Source of the DNA: Embleya scabrispora
GTDB lineage: Bacteria > Actinomycetota > Actinomycetes > Streptomycetales > Streptomycetaceae
Assembly (NCBI RefSeq): GCF_002024165.1
Contig: NZ_MWQN01000001.1
Span: forward strand, 6,941,288-7,005,287
Direction of reading: 5' to 3'
Length of the DNA stretch: 64,000 bases
Under the pieces are notes generated by a model that saw only the letters and a program-made list of their open reading frames with translations, did no database searches and had not been told where the DNA came from. Positions 1 to 8,558 of this stretch are shown piece by piece. The number at the start of each line of letters is the position of its first letter. The first letter of the stretch is position 1. Position numbers and translations under genes: made by a program.

Positions 1-420
1 GAGGCGTTCGACGAGCATCGCGGACGGGCCGTCGCGGACGGCCAGTTGCACGTGTTGTCGGGTGACCTCGGCGAGGTCGTGCATGAACGGCAGGGCGACC
101 TGGCGCAGCCCGTGGCCGCGCGGGGCGAGTGTGGCGACTTGGAGGAGTCGCAGGCCGATGGAGTATCGCAGGGCGCTGTCGCGTTCGAGGGCGCCCCACG
201 CGGTCAGTCGGTTCGCCAGACGCAGGACGGAACTGGCGGGCATCGCGGTGCGGCGGCTCAGTTCGCTGAGGCTGAGTGTGCGGTGGTCGGTGTCGAAGGC
301 GGCGAGGAGCGAGAGCGCGCGGTCGACCACGGGCTCGCCGTGTGCGGGACGCCGGCCGCGGCGGGGCGGCGGGTCGTCCTCGGGAGGCGGGAGGTCCCCG
401 GGGTTCGCGGTGGTCGGCAT
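1..420 (-). CDS. IclR-family transcriptional regulator, 3' end outside window
   Basis: The first 140 residues are visible and the gene runs off the left edge. After a proline-rich leader, residues 31-90 form an IclR-type winged helix-turn-helix (VDRALSLLAAF, then LSLSELSRRTAMPASSVLRL and a wing ending YSIGLRLLQVA). The effector domain begins near residue 100 (RQVALPFMHDLAEVT, HVQLAVRDG), as in the family. It lies 28 bp downstream of the hydrolase gene on the same strand, so it is probably the last gene of the catabolic operon and its local regulator. The ligand is unknown. The ATG at 418-420 is the first start that gives the complete HTH. Confidence 0.85.
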   Translation of the reverse strand, partial: MPTTANPGDLPPPEDDPPPRRGRRPAHGEPVVDRALSLLAAFDTDHRTLSLSELSRRTAMPASSVLRLANRLTAWGALERDSALRYSIGLRLLQVATLAPRGHGLRQVALPFMHDLAEVTRQHVQLAVRDGPSAMLVERL

Positions 421-448
421 CGTCGGGCACGGTATCGCGGTCGCCGCA

Positions 449-1324
449 CTACTCCTGTCCCGGCCCGGGCGCGGCTCGCCCGGGGGCATCCGGGAGCGAG
501 CGCAGGAATGCGACCGTGCGCCGCACGATGCCCGCCACGTCGGCCACGCGGGCCCACATGTGGCCCGCCCCCGGAACGAGGTCGAGTTCCACCCGTCGAG
601 CCCCCGCATCACGCAGCGCCTTCGCCAGCCGGATGCTCTGCGCGGGCGGCACCATGCGGTCGGCCGCACCGTGCATGAGCAGGACCGGCGGGGCGTCCGC
701 GTGGGCATACGCCGTCGGGGCGGCGGATCGGGCCAGTTCGGGGACGTCCGACGGCGGAGCGCCGAGCATTCGCGCCTCGCGCGAGTCGGGACCGGTGTCC
801 GCCGGCGCGCCGATCGCGGCGAGGTCCGCGGGCAGGCCCAGGAGGTCGGTGGGCGGATACCAGGCGACCACCCCCGCGACATCGAGACCGGGCCGCCCGC
901 CCGCGCCGCCTCGTCCGCCTCCCGCGTCCGCCCCGTCCTCCGCGCCCGCGCCGAGCGCGGCGAGGAGGGCGAGGTGCGCGCCGGCGGACTCGCCCCACAG
1001 GTACACCGGCACGCCGGGCGGCCCGTGTTCGCACACCCACGCGACGGCGGCCCGTACGTCGTGCAGCGGCGCGGGAAACCGGGCCTCCCCGCTCAGCGCG
1101 TAGTCCGCGGCGGCGACCGCGAAGCCGAGTCCGGCCAGTTCCTCGTAGAACGCGAGGCCGCCGAGCGCGGGCAGCGGTTCGCGGCGTGAGCCGCGCCGCC
1201 ATCCACCGCCGTGCAGATACACGATCGTGGCCGAGGGCTCCGGCGGCAGGTACAGGTCCAGTTCGGGCGCGCGGCGGCCCGCCGGCTGCCGGTAGGCCAC
1301 CGTGCGTACGGTGGGCGCCGTCAC
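449..1324 (-). CDS. alpha/beta hydrolase (HSL/esterase type)
   Basis: This is a 291-residue serine hydrolase. The oxyanion-hole motif HGGGW is at residues 38-42 and the nucleophile elbow GESAG at 111-115 (Ser113). The expected acid and base residues appear later in LLMHGAADRMVPP and VPGAGHMW. These are features of hormone-sensitive-lipase-like carboxylesterases. The GTG start at 1322-1324 overlaps the stop of the amidohydrolase by four bases (GTGA), so the two are translationally coupled. A Gly/Ala-rich insert near residues 125-145 is probably a surface loop. The substrate is not deducible; an ester or lactone in the same catabolic route is a reasonable inference. Confidence 0.85.
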   Translation of the reverse strand: MTAPTVRTVAYRQPAGRRAPELDLYLPPEPSATIVYLHGGGWRRGSRREPLPALGGLAFYEELAGLGFAVAAADYALSGEARFPAPLHDVRAAVAWVCEHGPPGVPVYLWGESAGAHLALLAALGAGAEDGADAGGGRGGAGGRPGLDVAGVVAWYPPTDLLGLPADLAAIGAPADTGPDSREARMLGAPPSDVPELARSAAPTAYAHADAPPVLLMHGAADRMVPPAQSIRLAKALRDAGARRVELDLVPGAGHMWARVADVAGIVRRTVAFLRSLPDAPGRAAPGPGQE

Positions 1325-2616
1325 CGTGCCCCGCCCGGCAGCGATTCGGTGATCTTGTGGAATCGGCCGCCTTGCATGATCGCGAGGAAGTTGCCCGGGT
1401 CCTGCATGAGGGCGATGTCCTCGGTCGGGTCGCCGCGAACCACGAGGATGTCGGCGTGGTGGCCCGGGGTGAGCCGACCGACCGGCATGTCCATGAGCAG
1501 GCCACCGTAGAAGGTCGCCGCGCGAAGGGCCTCCGCCGGCGTGTGCTCGAACAAGGAGACGAAAAGCTCCAGGTCGCGTGCGTTGCGGCCGATCGGGTTG
1601 TTGGGGAAGCCATAGTCGCCGCCCGGGAGTACGCGCAGTCCGCGCTTGCGCAGCTCCGGGTAGAGCCTGGTCATCGAGTCGAGCGATGCGACCGAGCCCA
1701 TGGTGGCTGCCGTGGCCTCGTCGATCCCGAACTCCGCGCCCTCATGCACGTTTGCCCACATGATGCCGACGGCGGGCGAGAGGAAAACGGAGTCCTTGTG
1801 GGCCTCCAGGAGATCGATGGCATCGGCGTCGGCGTACGAGCAGTGGTAGATCGAGCGGAATCCGTTGCGGACCGCGAGCTTGATCGAATCGGGGGACTGG
1901 GCATGGCAGTTGAGCCACACGCCCGACTCGCGGGCCTCGGCGCCCGCGGCGGCGGCCTCGTCAGGACTGTACTGGGTGACCATCGAGCCGCCGGCGAGGA
2001 AGACATCGTCATTGCTGAGCAGGAACTTCACGCTGTCGAAGCCGAGTCGGGCCTGTTCGCGGACGAACTCGCGCACCGCGTTCGGGCCGGTGGCCTGTGG
2101 CGCCGGGCCGGAAGGCCCCATCCGCACCGGGTTGTTGTCCCGCTCGAAGGAGGCCGCGCGCAGACGCGGACCGGGCACTTCCCCGGCCGCGATGCGGTCG
2201 CGCAGGCGTACCTCGATGGGAACCGGCGTCAGCGAACCGGCCGAGTAGGCACTCGTGAAGCCGTGGTCGAGCAGGATGCGCGCATTGCGTTCGGCGATCG
2301 CCAAGTGCTCGTCGGGCGACGGCATGTGCCGGAAAAAGCCGACGTCCATCGGCGGATTGAAGGACGGGTCGAGATGCCCGACCGCGGAGGGGAAGGTGAG
2401 GTGTGCGTGCGACTCGATCATGCCGGGCATGACCGTGGCGCCGCGGCAGTCCACGACGCGGTCGTCCGGCCGCGGCTCGCCGCCGGTGCCCGCGCGAACG
2501 CTTTCGATACGGTCGCCGCGCACCACGACCTCGCCCGGTACGCTCGGCGCGCCGGACCCGTCGAACACGAGGCCGCCGACGAACCGCACGCGGCCGTTGA
2601 TCGCGCTGTCATCCAT
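1321..2616 (-). CDS. amidohydrolase-family metal-dependent hydrolase
   Basis: The 431-residue protein has the layout of the imidazolonepropionase-like amidohydrolases. A small N-terminal beta domain ends in MPGMIESHAHL with the metal ligands H70xH72. A probable bridging lysine lies in FDSVKFLLS, further histidines in WLNCHAQ and IYHCSYAD, and the catalytic Asp in LPGGDYGFP. The C-terminal beta strand segment (GRLTPGHHADILVVRGDP) closes the second domain. The ATG at 2614-2616 was chosen because translation upstream shows no family similarity. It is the third gene of a minus-strand operon after two dehydrogenases. It probably hydrolyses a cyclic amide, lactone or similar C-N/C-O bond; the exact substrate is unknown. 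Confidence 0.87.
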   Translation of the reverse strand: MDDSAINGRVRFVGGLVFDGSGAPSVPGEVVVRGDRIESVRAGTGGEPRPDDRVVDCRGATVMPGMIESHAHLTFPSAVGHLDPSFNPPMDVGFFRHMPSPDEHLAIAERNARILLDHGFTSAYSAGSLTPVPIEVRLRDRIAAGEVPGPRLRAASFERDNNPVRMGPSGPAPQATGPNAVREFVREQARLGFDSVKFLLSNDDVFLAGGSMVTQYSPDEAAAAGAEARESGVWLNCHAQSPDSIKLAVRNGFRSIYHCSYADADAIDLLEAHKDSVFLSPAVGIMWANVHEGAEFGIDEATAATMGSVASLDSMTRLYPELRKRGLRVLPGGDYGFPNNPIGRNARDLELFVSLFEHTPAEALRAATFYGGLLMDMPVGRLTPGHHADILVVRGDPTEDIALMQDPGNFLAIMQGGRFHKITESLPGGAR

Positions 2617-2743
2617 GGCAGTTGCCTTCCCGAGACGCGTCAGGTGTCGTTCGTCAGGTGGTACCGGTCCGGGTGTGCCGCTCCGGCTGTGCCGTGCGGT
2701 GGTACTCGCCCGGTGCCGCCGTGTTTGGCAGGCGTGCCCGGGA

Positions 2744-3520
2744 TCAGGCGCCGACCATGTTGTAGCCGCCGTCGGCGATGAGAAAACCGCCGGTGACGTG
2801 GGCGGCGTCCTCGGTGGCGAGGAAGAGCGCGGCGCCGGCGAGTTCCGCGGGGCCGGGGATGCGCCCCAGCGGCGTGTTCGCCCGCAACGTCTCGCCGCGG
2901 CCGGACTGCCAGTCCCGGCGGCCGAGCGTCGCCTCGGTCTCGATGAACCCGGGCGCGAAGACGTTGACACGCACGGTCGGGGCGAAAGCGTGGGCGTACG
3001 ACTTGGTGAGACCGATGACGCCGTACTTCGCGGCGGCGTACTGCGGTGCCCGGGCACTGCCGCGCACGACCACCGTCGAGCCGATGTTGACGATGGCCCC
3101 GCCGCCCTGGGCGAGAAGACGTGCGCCGAACTCGTGGGTGCACAACATGGTGCCCTTGACGTCCACGGCGAGGACGTGGTCGATCGACTCCTCGGTGATG
3201 TCCCGCCACGACATCTGCTCGCGGGCGACGTCGCCGACGTTGTTGACGACCGCGTCCACGTGACCGAAGTGGTCCCAGACCTCGTCGGCCATGCGCTTGA
3301 TGTGGTCCCACTCGGCGATGTCGGCCGCGACGAGGAACGCCTTGCGCCCGGCCTCCTCGATGCGGGCCGCCGTCCGCTCCGCGCCCGCGCGCGAACTGCG
3401 GTAGTGCACGGCGACATCGGCGCCCTCACGGGCCGCGCGTACGGCGATCTCCGCGCCGAAGCCGGTGCCGGCGCCGGTGACCAGAACGGTCTTTCCGTCG
3501 AAGCGCTGGGGAACAGCCAC
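2744..3520 (-). CDS. short-chain dehydrogenase/reductase (SDR)
   Basis: This 258-residue classical SDR has the cofactor motif TGAGTGFG at residues 15-22, NNVG in place of the usual NNAG, and a catalytic Ser region (NIGSTVVVRGS) followed by YAAAK. The C-terminal segment GGFLIADGGYN is typical of FabG-like enzymes. It should be an NAD(P)-dependent alcohol/ketone oxidoreductase. The GTG at 3518-3520 is preferred because GAGGAG precedes it at good spacing; a longer upstream reading has no SDR similarity. It follows another SDR gene by 53 bp in the same operon, so two successive oxidations or reductions in one degradation route are likely. Confidence 0.88.
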   Translation of the reverse strand: MAVPQRFDGKTVLVTGAGTGFGAEIAVRAAREGADVAVHYRSSRAGAERTAARIEEAGRKAFLVAADIAEWDHIKRMADEVWDHFGHVDAVVNNVGDVAREQMSWRDITEESIDHVLAVDVKGTMLCTHEFGARLLAQGGGAIVNIGSTVVVRGSARAPQYAAAKYGVIGLTKSYAHAFAPTVRVNVFAPGFIETEATLGRRDWQSGRGETLRANTPLGRIPGPAELAGAALFLATEDAAHVTGGFLIADGGYNMVGA

Positions 3521-3573
3521 GATTTCTCCTCGGGAGCGTGCAGTGGTACGGACGGCGGGTCGGGGGCGGGCAG

Positions 3574-4320
3574 TCAAACGAGGGTGCGTCCGCCGTCGAC
3601 GTACAGGACGTGGCCGGTGACGAAGGAGGCCTGGGCGGAGCACAGGAAGACGATCGGGCCGACCAGGTCCTCGACGGTCCCGAGACGCCCCGCCGGGACG
3701 AGGGCGGTCAGGGACTCGCGTACGCCGTCCCGGTCCAGGTGCCCCCGGGTCAGACCGGTCTCGGTGTAGCCGGGGGCGACCGCGTTCACCGTGACCCCCG
3801 AGGCCGCCCACTCGCGCGCCATGACTCGGCACAACTGGTTGACGCCTCCCTTGGTGGCCGCATACGGCGCGTGGTCCGCGTGGGCGAGCAGCCCGGACAC
3901 CGAGGAGAGGTAGACGATGCGGCCGTGGCCCGCCTCGACCATCAGCGCCCCGGCGGCCTTGCCGGTCCAGAACGCGCTGTCGAGGTTGATCCGGACGACG
4001 TCGCGCCAGAGCTCGTCGGGCGTCTCCAGCACGGGACGGCGGTCGTTGACGCCGACGGCGTGCACGAAGACGTCGAGTCCGCCCAGGAGCGACGCCGCCT
4101 CGCCGACGCAGGAACGGCAGCCCTCCGGCGACGTGAGGTCCGCGGCGAGCGGACTGATTCCGGGGACGTCGGCCGCCAGGGACTCGAGCCGGTCCTCGTC
4201 GACATCGGCGACGACCACGCGGGCGCCGGCCCGGGCGAGGCCGGCGGGGACGGCCGCGCCGATCCCCCCGGCGCCCGCCACCAGCGCCTTGCGACCCCGC
4301 AGGCCCAGCCAGTCCGTCAC
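3574..4320 (-). CDS. short-chain dehydrogenase/reductase (SDR)
   Basis: This second SDR, about 248 residues, is the first gene of the minus-strand operon. It has a Rossmann motif AGAGGIG, an acidic residue after the second strand (VVVADVDEDR) that suggests NAD rather than NADP, the active-site serine stretch YLSSVSGLL, and YAATK. The ending VTGHVLYVDGGRTL is standard for the family. Two GTG codons in tandem (4318-4320 and 4321-4323) are possible starts behind a GAGG element; I chose the inner one, and the difference is one residue. VHAVG replaces the usual NNAG, an unusual but tolerated change. Confidence 0.86.
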   Translation of the reverse strand: MTDWLGLRGRKALVAGAGGIGAAVPAGLARAGARVVVADVDEDRLESLAADVPGISPLAADLTSPEGCRSCVGEAASLLGGLDVFVHAVGVNDRRPVLETPDELWRDVVRINLDSAFWTGKAAGALMVEAGHGRIVYLSSVSGLLAHADHAPYAATKGGVNQLCRVMAREWAASGVTVNAVAPGYTETGLTRGHLDRDGVRESLTALVPAGRLGTVEDLVGPIVFLCSAQASFVTGHVLYVDGGRTLV

Positions 4321-4555
4321 CACAACACCTCGCTGTCGTCGACCGTCGCCGGCCGTGTCCACCGGTCCATCTCCGCCGGTCGTCCCTTGCCGGTTCTTCC
4401 CCGGTCCGTCCTCACCGGTCCATGCCGACCGGTGCCGTCCGCCGGGCTCACCGGCGATGCCGACGCTAGGTCCGCCCGTGGGCGGCCGGAACCGCGGTTT
4501 TCATTGAATGGCAGAACGGTTACGGGAGCCCGCCCGGATCGGGTGTGCTGGGCGC
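4321..4555. promoter_or_regulatory. divergent promoter region of the catabolic island
   Basis: This 235-bp gap separates the two divergently transcribed catabolic operons, so both promoters should lie here. It contains several copies of an ACCGG-type word between about 4345 and 4450. I could not identify a clear -10/-35 pair or a firm IclR operator by eye. Assigning it as the IclR target is an inference from position only. Confidence 0.45.
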
Positions 4556-5137
4556 ATGAGCAGATTGCCGCTTTTCCACCCGGACGCGTTGGACGCGTCA
4601 CAGCGCGAGCTGTACGACGCCATCACCAACGGCCCGCGCGCCGCCGAACCGCCGTGGTTCGCCCTGACCGACGAGGCGGGCCGCCTTGCGGGCCCTTTCA
4701 ACGCCATGCTTGTCGCGCCACCGCTCGGCACGGCACTGCAGGGGCTCGGCGCCGCGATCCGGTACGCCACGACGCTGAGCCCGCGCGTGCGCGAACTCGC
4801 GATCCTCGCGGTCGCGGCCCACTGGGACTGTGCGTTCGAGCGGCATGCGCACGAACCCATCGCGCGGGCCCACGGCATCACCGAAGAGCAACTGGGCAGC
4901 CTGCGCTCCCGGTTCGTACCCGAACTGGACGACGCGGGCGAACACGCGGCCCTGCGGCTGGTGTTCGCCCTGCTGCGGGACGGGGACGCCGACGACGACA
5001 CGTATACGGACGCCGCGTCGACCCTCGGCGACCGCATGGTCTTCGAACTGACCACGCTGGTCGGCTACTACGCGACGCTCGCGCTCCAACTGCGCGCCTT
5101 CCGCATCGCCGCCCCCGCAGAGGATGGACCCGCATGA
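4556..5137 (+). CDS. carboxymuconolactone decarboxylase-like protein
   Basis: The 193-residue helical protein has the CMD/AhpD-like core: SPRVRELAILAVAAHWDCAFERHAHE at about residues 75-100, then a helix starting ARAHGITEEQL. It has a single Cys (about residue 92) in that core rather than the CxxC of true AhpD peroxidases, so peroxidase function is doubtful. Members of this group act in aromatic and ketone catabolism. The ATG at 4556 is preferred over one at 4508 because the extra 16 residues lack similarity. It starts the plus-strand operon and its stop overlaps the next start (ATGA). Confidence 0.8.
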   Translation: MSRLPLFHPDALDASQRELYDAITNGPRAAEPPWFALTDEAGRLAGPFNAMLVAPPLGTALQGLGAAIRYATTLSPRVRELAILAVAAHWDCAFERHAHEPIARAHGITEEQLGSLRSRFVPELDDAGEHAALRLVFALLRDGDADDDTYTDAASTLGDRMVFELTTLVGYYATLALQLRAFRIAAPAEDGPA

Positions 5138-6045
5138 AGCTCGTGACCTTCGACACCGCGCCCGACGCGACGGCGGCCGCCGCCCTCGGCAGGGGACTGG
5201 TCGGATACCTGGCCGACGACGTCGTGGTGGAACTGGACACCGCCACGACACGCGAATTCTTCGAGCGCGGCGGGCTGGTGCCGGAGACCGGGCGTCGCCA
5301 CCGGCAGGCCGACGTGCGGCTGCGCGCGCCGATCGTCCCGAAGAAGTTCTTCCACACGGCCGGCAACTTCCGCGAGCACCACGACGATCTCGTCCGCGTG
5401 AACTGGTCCCATCCGGTCAACAAGGGCATCGTGTTCTTCCAGAACGTCGACGCGATCGTGGGACCCGACGAATCGATCGTGTACCCGGAGCACCTGACGA
5501 AAGAACTCGACTACGAGCTCGAACTCGCCGTCGTCATCGGCAAGTCCGGCAAGTTCTTCTCCGCCGACCAGGCCGCCGAGCACATCGCGGGCTATCTGGT
5601 GTTCAACGACATCACCGCGCGCGACATCCAGCGCCGCGAGATGGAGTCGGGCGTGTTCTCGTTCTCGAAGGCGATCGACACCTTCTGCCCGATCGGGCCG
5701 TACATCGTCACCGCGGACGAGATCGACGACCCGCACGACCTCGACATGGAACTGCGCGTCAACGGCCAGGTGCGGCAGAAGTCCAACACCGGGCGGATGC
5801 AGGTGTCGATCCAGCAGCTTGTCGCGTACCACTCGCCGCAGATCTACAGCCCGGGCGACATCATCACCACCGGCACCATCGCGGGTGTCGCGGCCGGAAC
5901 GGACGACCCGTTCGCCAATTACCTCAAACCCGGCGACGTGGTGGAGGCCGAGATCGAACACCTCGGCGTGCTGCGGAACCCGGTGGTGTCCTGGCGCGAC
6001 GCGTACGGCGTCGAGCCCCCGTCCGCCGACCAGTGGCGGTGGTGA
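5134..6045 (+). CDS. fumarylacetoacetate hydrolase-family protein
   Basis: This 303-residue protein belongs to the FAH superfamily, which hydrolyses or decarboxylates dioxo acids with a divalent metal. The core starts at KKFFHTAGNF. Metal ligands are in the DYELELAVVIG segment (Glu-x-Glu) and the later GYLVFNDITARDIQ segment (Asp). The family hallmark region SPGDIITTGTIAGV follows near the C-terminus. It overlaps the upstream CMD-like gene by four bases and precedes a second FAH-family gene by four bases, so all three are co-translated. Possible activities include acylpyruvate hydrolase or 2-oxo-acid hydratase/decarboxylase. Confidence 0.88.
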   Translation: MKLVTFDTAPDATAAAALGRGLVGYLADDVVVELDTATTREFFERGGLVPETGRRHRQADVRLRAPIVPKKFFHTAGNFREHHDDLVRVNWSHPVNKGIVFFQNVDAIVGPDESIVYPEHLTKELDYELELAVVIGKSGKFFSADQAAEHIAGYLVFNDITARDIQRREMESGVFSFSKAIDTFCPIGPYIVTADEIDDPHDLDMELRVNGQVRQKSNTGRMQVSIQQLVAYHSPQIYSPGDIITTGTIAGVAAGTDDPFANYLKPGDVVEAEIEHLGVLRNPVVSWRDAYGVEPPSADQWRW

Positions 6046-6049
6046 CGCC

Positions 6050-6988
6050 GTGCGCCTTGCCACCCTCACCGACCGCGCGGTCCTCCTGGTGGACGGCGGC
6101 GCGGTCGACATCGCCGCGGCGAGTTCCGACCGGTTCGGACCGGACCCGATGGAGTTGCTCGCCGACTGGCAGGCGTTCGTACGCTGGGCCGCGACGGCGC
6201 GGCTGCCCGCCCCCGCCCCCTTCGACCCCGCTGTCCTGGGCGCGCCGTCCCCGCGGCCGCGCCAGGTCTTCGCCGTGGCGCTGAACTATCCGCCACACGC
6301 GGCCGAGGCCGGCTACCGGCCGCCCACCGAGCCCTTGGTGTTCACCAAGTACCCGACCTGCGTCACCGGGCCCGAGACCACCGTGGAACTGCCGGGTGAC
6401 CGGGTGGACTGGGAAGTCGAACTCGTCGCCGTGATCGGGATCGGCGGGCATCGCATCGCCGCCGCCGACGCCTGGCGCCACATCGCGGGGCTGAGCGTGG
6501 GCCAGGACCTGTCCGAGCGCCGCCTGCAAATGCTCGGCACTCCACCACAGTTCTCGCTCGCGAAGTCCTACCCGGGCTTCGGCCCGACCGGCCCCGCGCT
6601 GGTCACCCCCGACGAGTTCGCCGATCCGGACGACCTGGAGATCACCGGCCTCGTGAACGGCACCGTCGTCCAGCACGCCCGCACCAAGGACATGGTCTTC
6701 CCACTCGCCGACCTGGTCGCGTGGATCTCGGCGGTCTGCCCGCTGCTTCCCGGCGACCTCGTCTTCACCGGGACGCCGGCCGGAGTGGGCAACCGCATGA
6801 CACCGCCGCGCTACCTCACCCCTGACGACGAACTCGTAAGCCGGATCGAAGGAATCGGCACCCTGCGCACACACTTCCGGGCCCGGCGGACGGGCCACCG
6901 GGGTGCCACCGACCCGATCGGTCTCCACGGCAACCGACGACCGGGCCCCCGAGGCTCTCACCCGGCCGAACGCGGGCAACTGCCCTGA
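6050..6988 (+). CDS. fumarylacetoacetate hydrolase-family protein
   Basis: This is the second FAH-superfamily member (312 residues with a GTG start). It shows the motifs FAVALNYPPHAAEAG, the Glu-x-Glu metal site in DWEVELVAVIG, HIAGLSVGQDLSERR for the Asp ligand, and LVFTGTPAGVG, the best-conserved family signature. The last 30 or so residues are Arg/Gly/Pro-rich and have no counterpart in the family; they may be a read-through tail. It is the promoter-distal gene of the plus-strand operon. Two FAH paralogues in tandem suggest consecutive steps, such as hydration and C-C cleavage, in ring-fission product degradation. Confidence 0.86.
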   Translation: MRLATLTDRAVLLVDGGAVDIAAASSDRFGPDPMELLADWQAFVRWAATARLPAPAPFDPAVLGAPSPRPRQVFAVALNYPPHAAEAGYRPPTEPLVFTKYPTCVTGPETTVELPGDRVDWEVELVAVIGIGGHRIAAADAWRHIAGLSVGQDLSERRLQMLGTPPQFSLAKSYPGFGPTGPALVTPDEFADPDDLEITGLVNGTVVQHARTKDMVFPLADLVAWISAVCPLLPGDLVFTGTPAGVGNRMTPPRYLTPDDELVSRIEGIGTLRTHFRARRTGHRGATDPIGLHGNRRPGPRGSHPAERGQLP

Positions 6989-7133
6989 CAGGGAGACCCC
7001 CGCATCGCGGCAGGAAATCGAGGCCGCGACGCGGAGCGTGGGCAGGAAACGGGGCATCGGGATGGCTGTTCTTCTTCCGGTCCTGAGCGTGACCAAGTGG
7101 TCGGAGCGGCGCGGACGCGGAGACGGAGTCGTC

Positions 7134-7895
7134 TCAGGAATGGGGGTGCTGCTCGAAGGAGAGCGACAGGACGGACACGATCACGACGCTGCTCCCGGCC
7201 GGCCGGGGCGCGTTCACGACGGCCTGGGCGTCCATTGGCCTGGTCGTGCTGTCGGTGGAGCGCACGTCGGCCGGCCGCAACAGGGAGGAGAAGTAGGGCG
7301 ACCGGCCCGTGTCCCAGAACCGGGCGCTCAGGCTCAAGCGGGGCGGCAGGGTCGCGTCGATCGTGCAGTCCGGTTCGTGGTCGGCGGGAATGGAGGGCGC
7401 GGCGGTGGCCGGCGCGGGCGCGGGACACGGGGGCGTGGTCGCGGCGTGCGGACCTTTTCGGTACCAGTGGCCGGTGTTCAGCGCGTCGGCGAGCCCCGTC
7501 GCATGCCCTTCTCGAGGGCCGTCAAGCACGTACGCCCGCACGACTTCGCGTTCGCAGCGGACGTTGCTCCACTTCCCGCCCCCGGAGCCGAAGAACGGCG
7601 ACGTGCGCAATTCGCTGCCGCACACGTCCGACACCGCCTCGGCACGGCGCTCGGCACGAGCGCCCCAGGTCTGCTCCAGCGTCGTGTACACGGCCTCGAC
7701 GTCGCCCACCGCCGCCTGCCGGGCGGCACGGACCTCGGGAGCGCGCGCCACCTTGTCGACGTCGGGCGCATGCGGAGTCCGCTGACCCTGCGCGAACGAA
7801 TACAGACCCCACGCGGCGAGGCCGAGCAACAGCAGCAGGACCGACAGCACCGCACCCAGGAACCACCTGATCACGCGCATCGCCGTGGAGGCCAT
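7134..7895 (-). CDS. hypothetical membrane-anchored protein
   Basis: This 253-residue protein has one N-terminal transmembrane segment (about residues 8-31, WFLGAVLSVLLLLLGLAAWG) with a basic residue before it. The remainder is predicted outside the membrane. The outer part contains conserved-looking cysteines (VCGSELR, VRCERE, PDCTID) that could form disulfides, and a Pro/Ala-rich linker. No family was recognised. It is convergent with the FAH operon and stands alone. Confidence 0.65.
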   Translation of the reverse strand: MASTAMRVIRWFLGAVLSVLLLLLGLAAWGLYSFAQGQRTPHAPDVDKVARAPEVRAARQAAVGDVEAVYTTLEQTWGARAERRAEAVSDVCGSELRTSPFFGSGGGKWSNVRCEREVVRAYVLDGPREGHATGLADALNTGHWYRKGPHAATTPPCPAPAPATAAPSIPADHEPDCTIDATLPPRLSLSARFWDTGRSPYFSSLLRPADVRSTDSTTRPMDAQAVVNAPRPAGSSVVIVSVLSLSFEQHPHS

Positions 7896-8054
7896 GGCCC
7901 CATGATGGATTAACGCCCGTGCCCGCGGGGAGGCGAGGCTCGGATCCTTCGCGGCGCTCGCCCGGTCGCAGTCGCGGTCACTGGGTGTGCCCGGCGCGGG
8001 AGGAAGCGGGCCCGGACGAAGGGGCGTCGATCCGGGGGATCACCGGCGGTGTAC

Positions 8055-8558
8055 CTATATCGGCGTCCGGTACCAGCGTCGGTGCACGTACGGCTCCACG
8101 AGGAGGATTCCGCTGCCGGCGGTCGCCGCGACGGCCGCGCCGGCGGGCGTCGCCCACCCGGCGGCGACGACACCGCCTACGACCAACAGTGGTCGCACCA
8201 TGGTCAGCGGGCCGAGCCCGGCGAGGATGGCGAAGGTGGCGAGGCGGAACGAGCCCGCGAGGTAGCAGAGCATCGACACCGCGACGATCCCGGCGTAGGG
8301 CAGCAGGACGGCGAGCATCCGCCATGCCGCCGCGTCGAGTTCGGCGTACCGGGTGCCGCGGTCGTCGGCCGCGCCGAGCACGACCAGGGCGACGGCGGCG
8401 CTCGTGGCGAGCACGAACACCCCCGGGAGCACGCCGCGTCGGGCCGCTCGCAGGTCGGCGGCACGGCGGCGGATCCGGCCGTTGCGGCCGCTCGAGGCCC
8501 GGAAACCGGCCAGGGCGGCGTCGATCATGCCGAGGGCCGCCAGCAGCACCACACTCAC
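8055..8558 (-). CDS. small integral membrane protein
   Basis: This 167-residue hydrophobic protein has four likely membrane helices: an N-terminal one (VVLLAALGMIDAALAG), two central ones (VFVLATSAAVALVVLGA and MLAVLLPYAGIVAVSMLCYLAG) and a C-terminal one around VRPLLVVGGVVAAGW. It starts with GTG at 8556-8558 and overlaps the stop of the upstream methyltransferase by GTGA, so the two are coupled. No catalytic motif or named family was recognised. Confidence 0.72.
   Translation of the reverse strand: MSVVLLAALGMIDAALAGFRASSGRNGRIRRRAADLRAARRGVLPGVFVLATSAAVALVVLGAADDRGTRYAELDAAAWRMLAVLLPYAGIVAVSMLCYLAGSFRLATFAILAGLGPLTMVRPLLVVGGVVAAGWATPAGAAVAATAGSGILLVEPYVHRRWYRTPI

Noticed and set aside
62..1189. 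Long plus-strand open frames across the first kilobase
   Set aside because: They are antisense to the IclR and hydrolase genes, rich in Arg/Ala/Pro and have no motif; the opposite strand explains the region fully.
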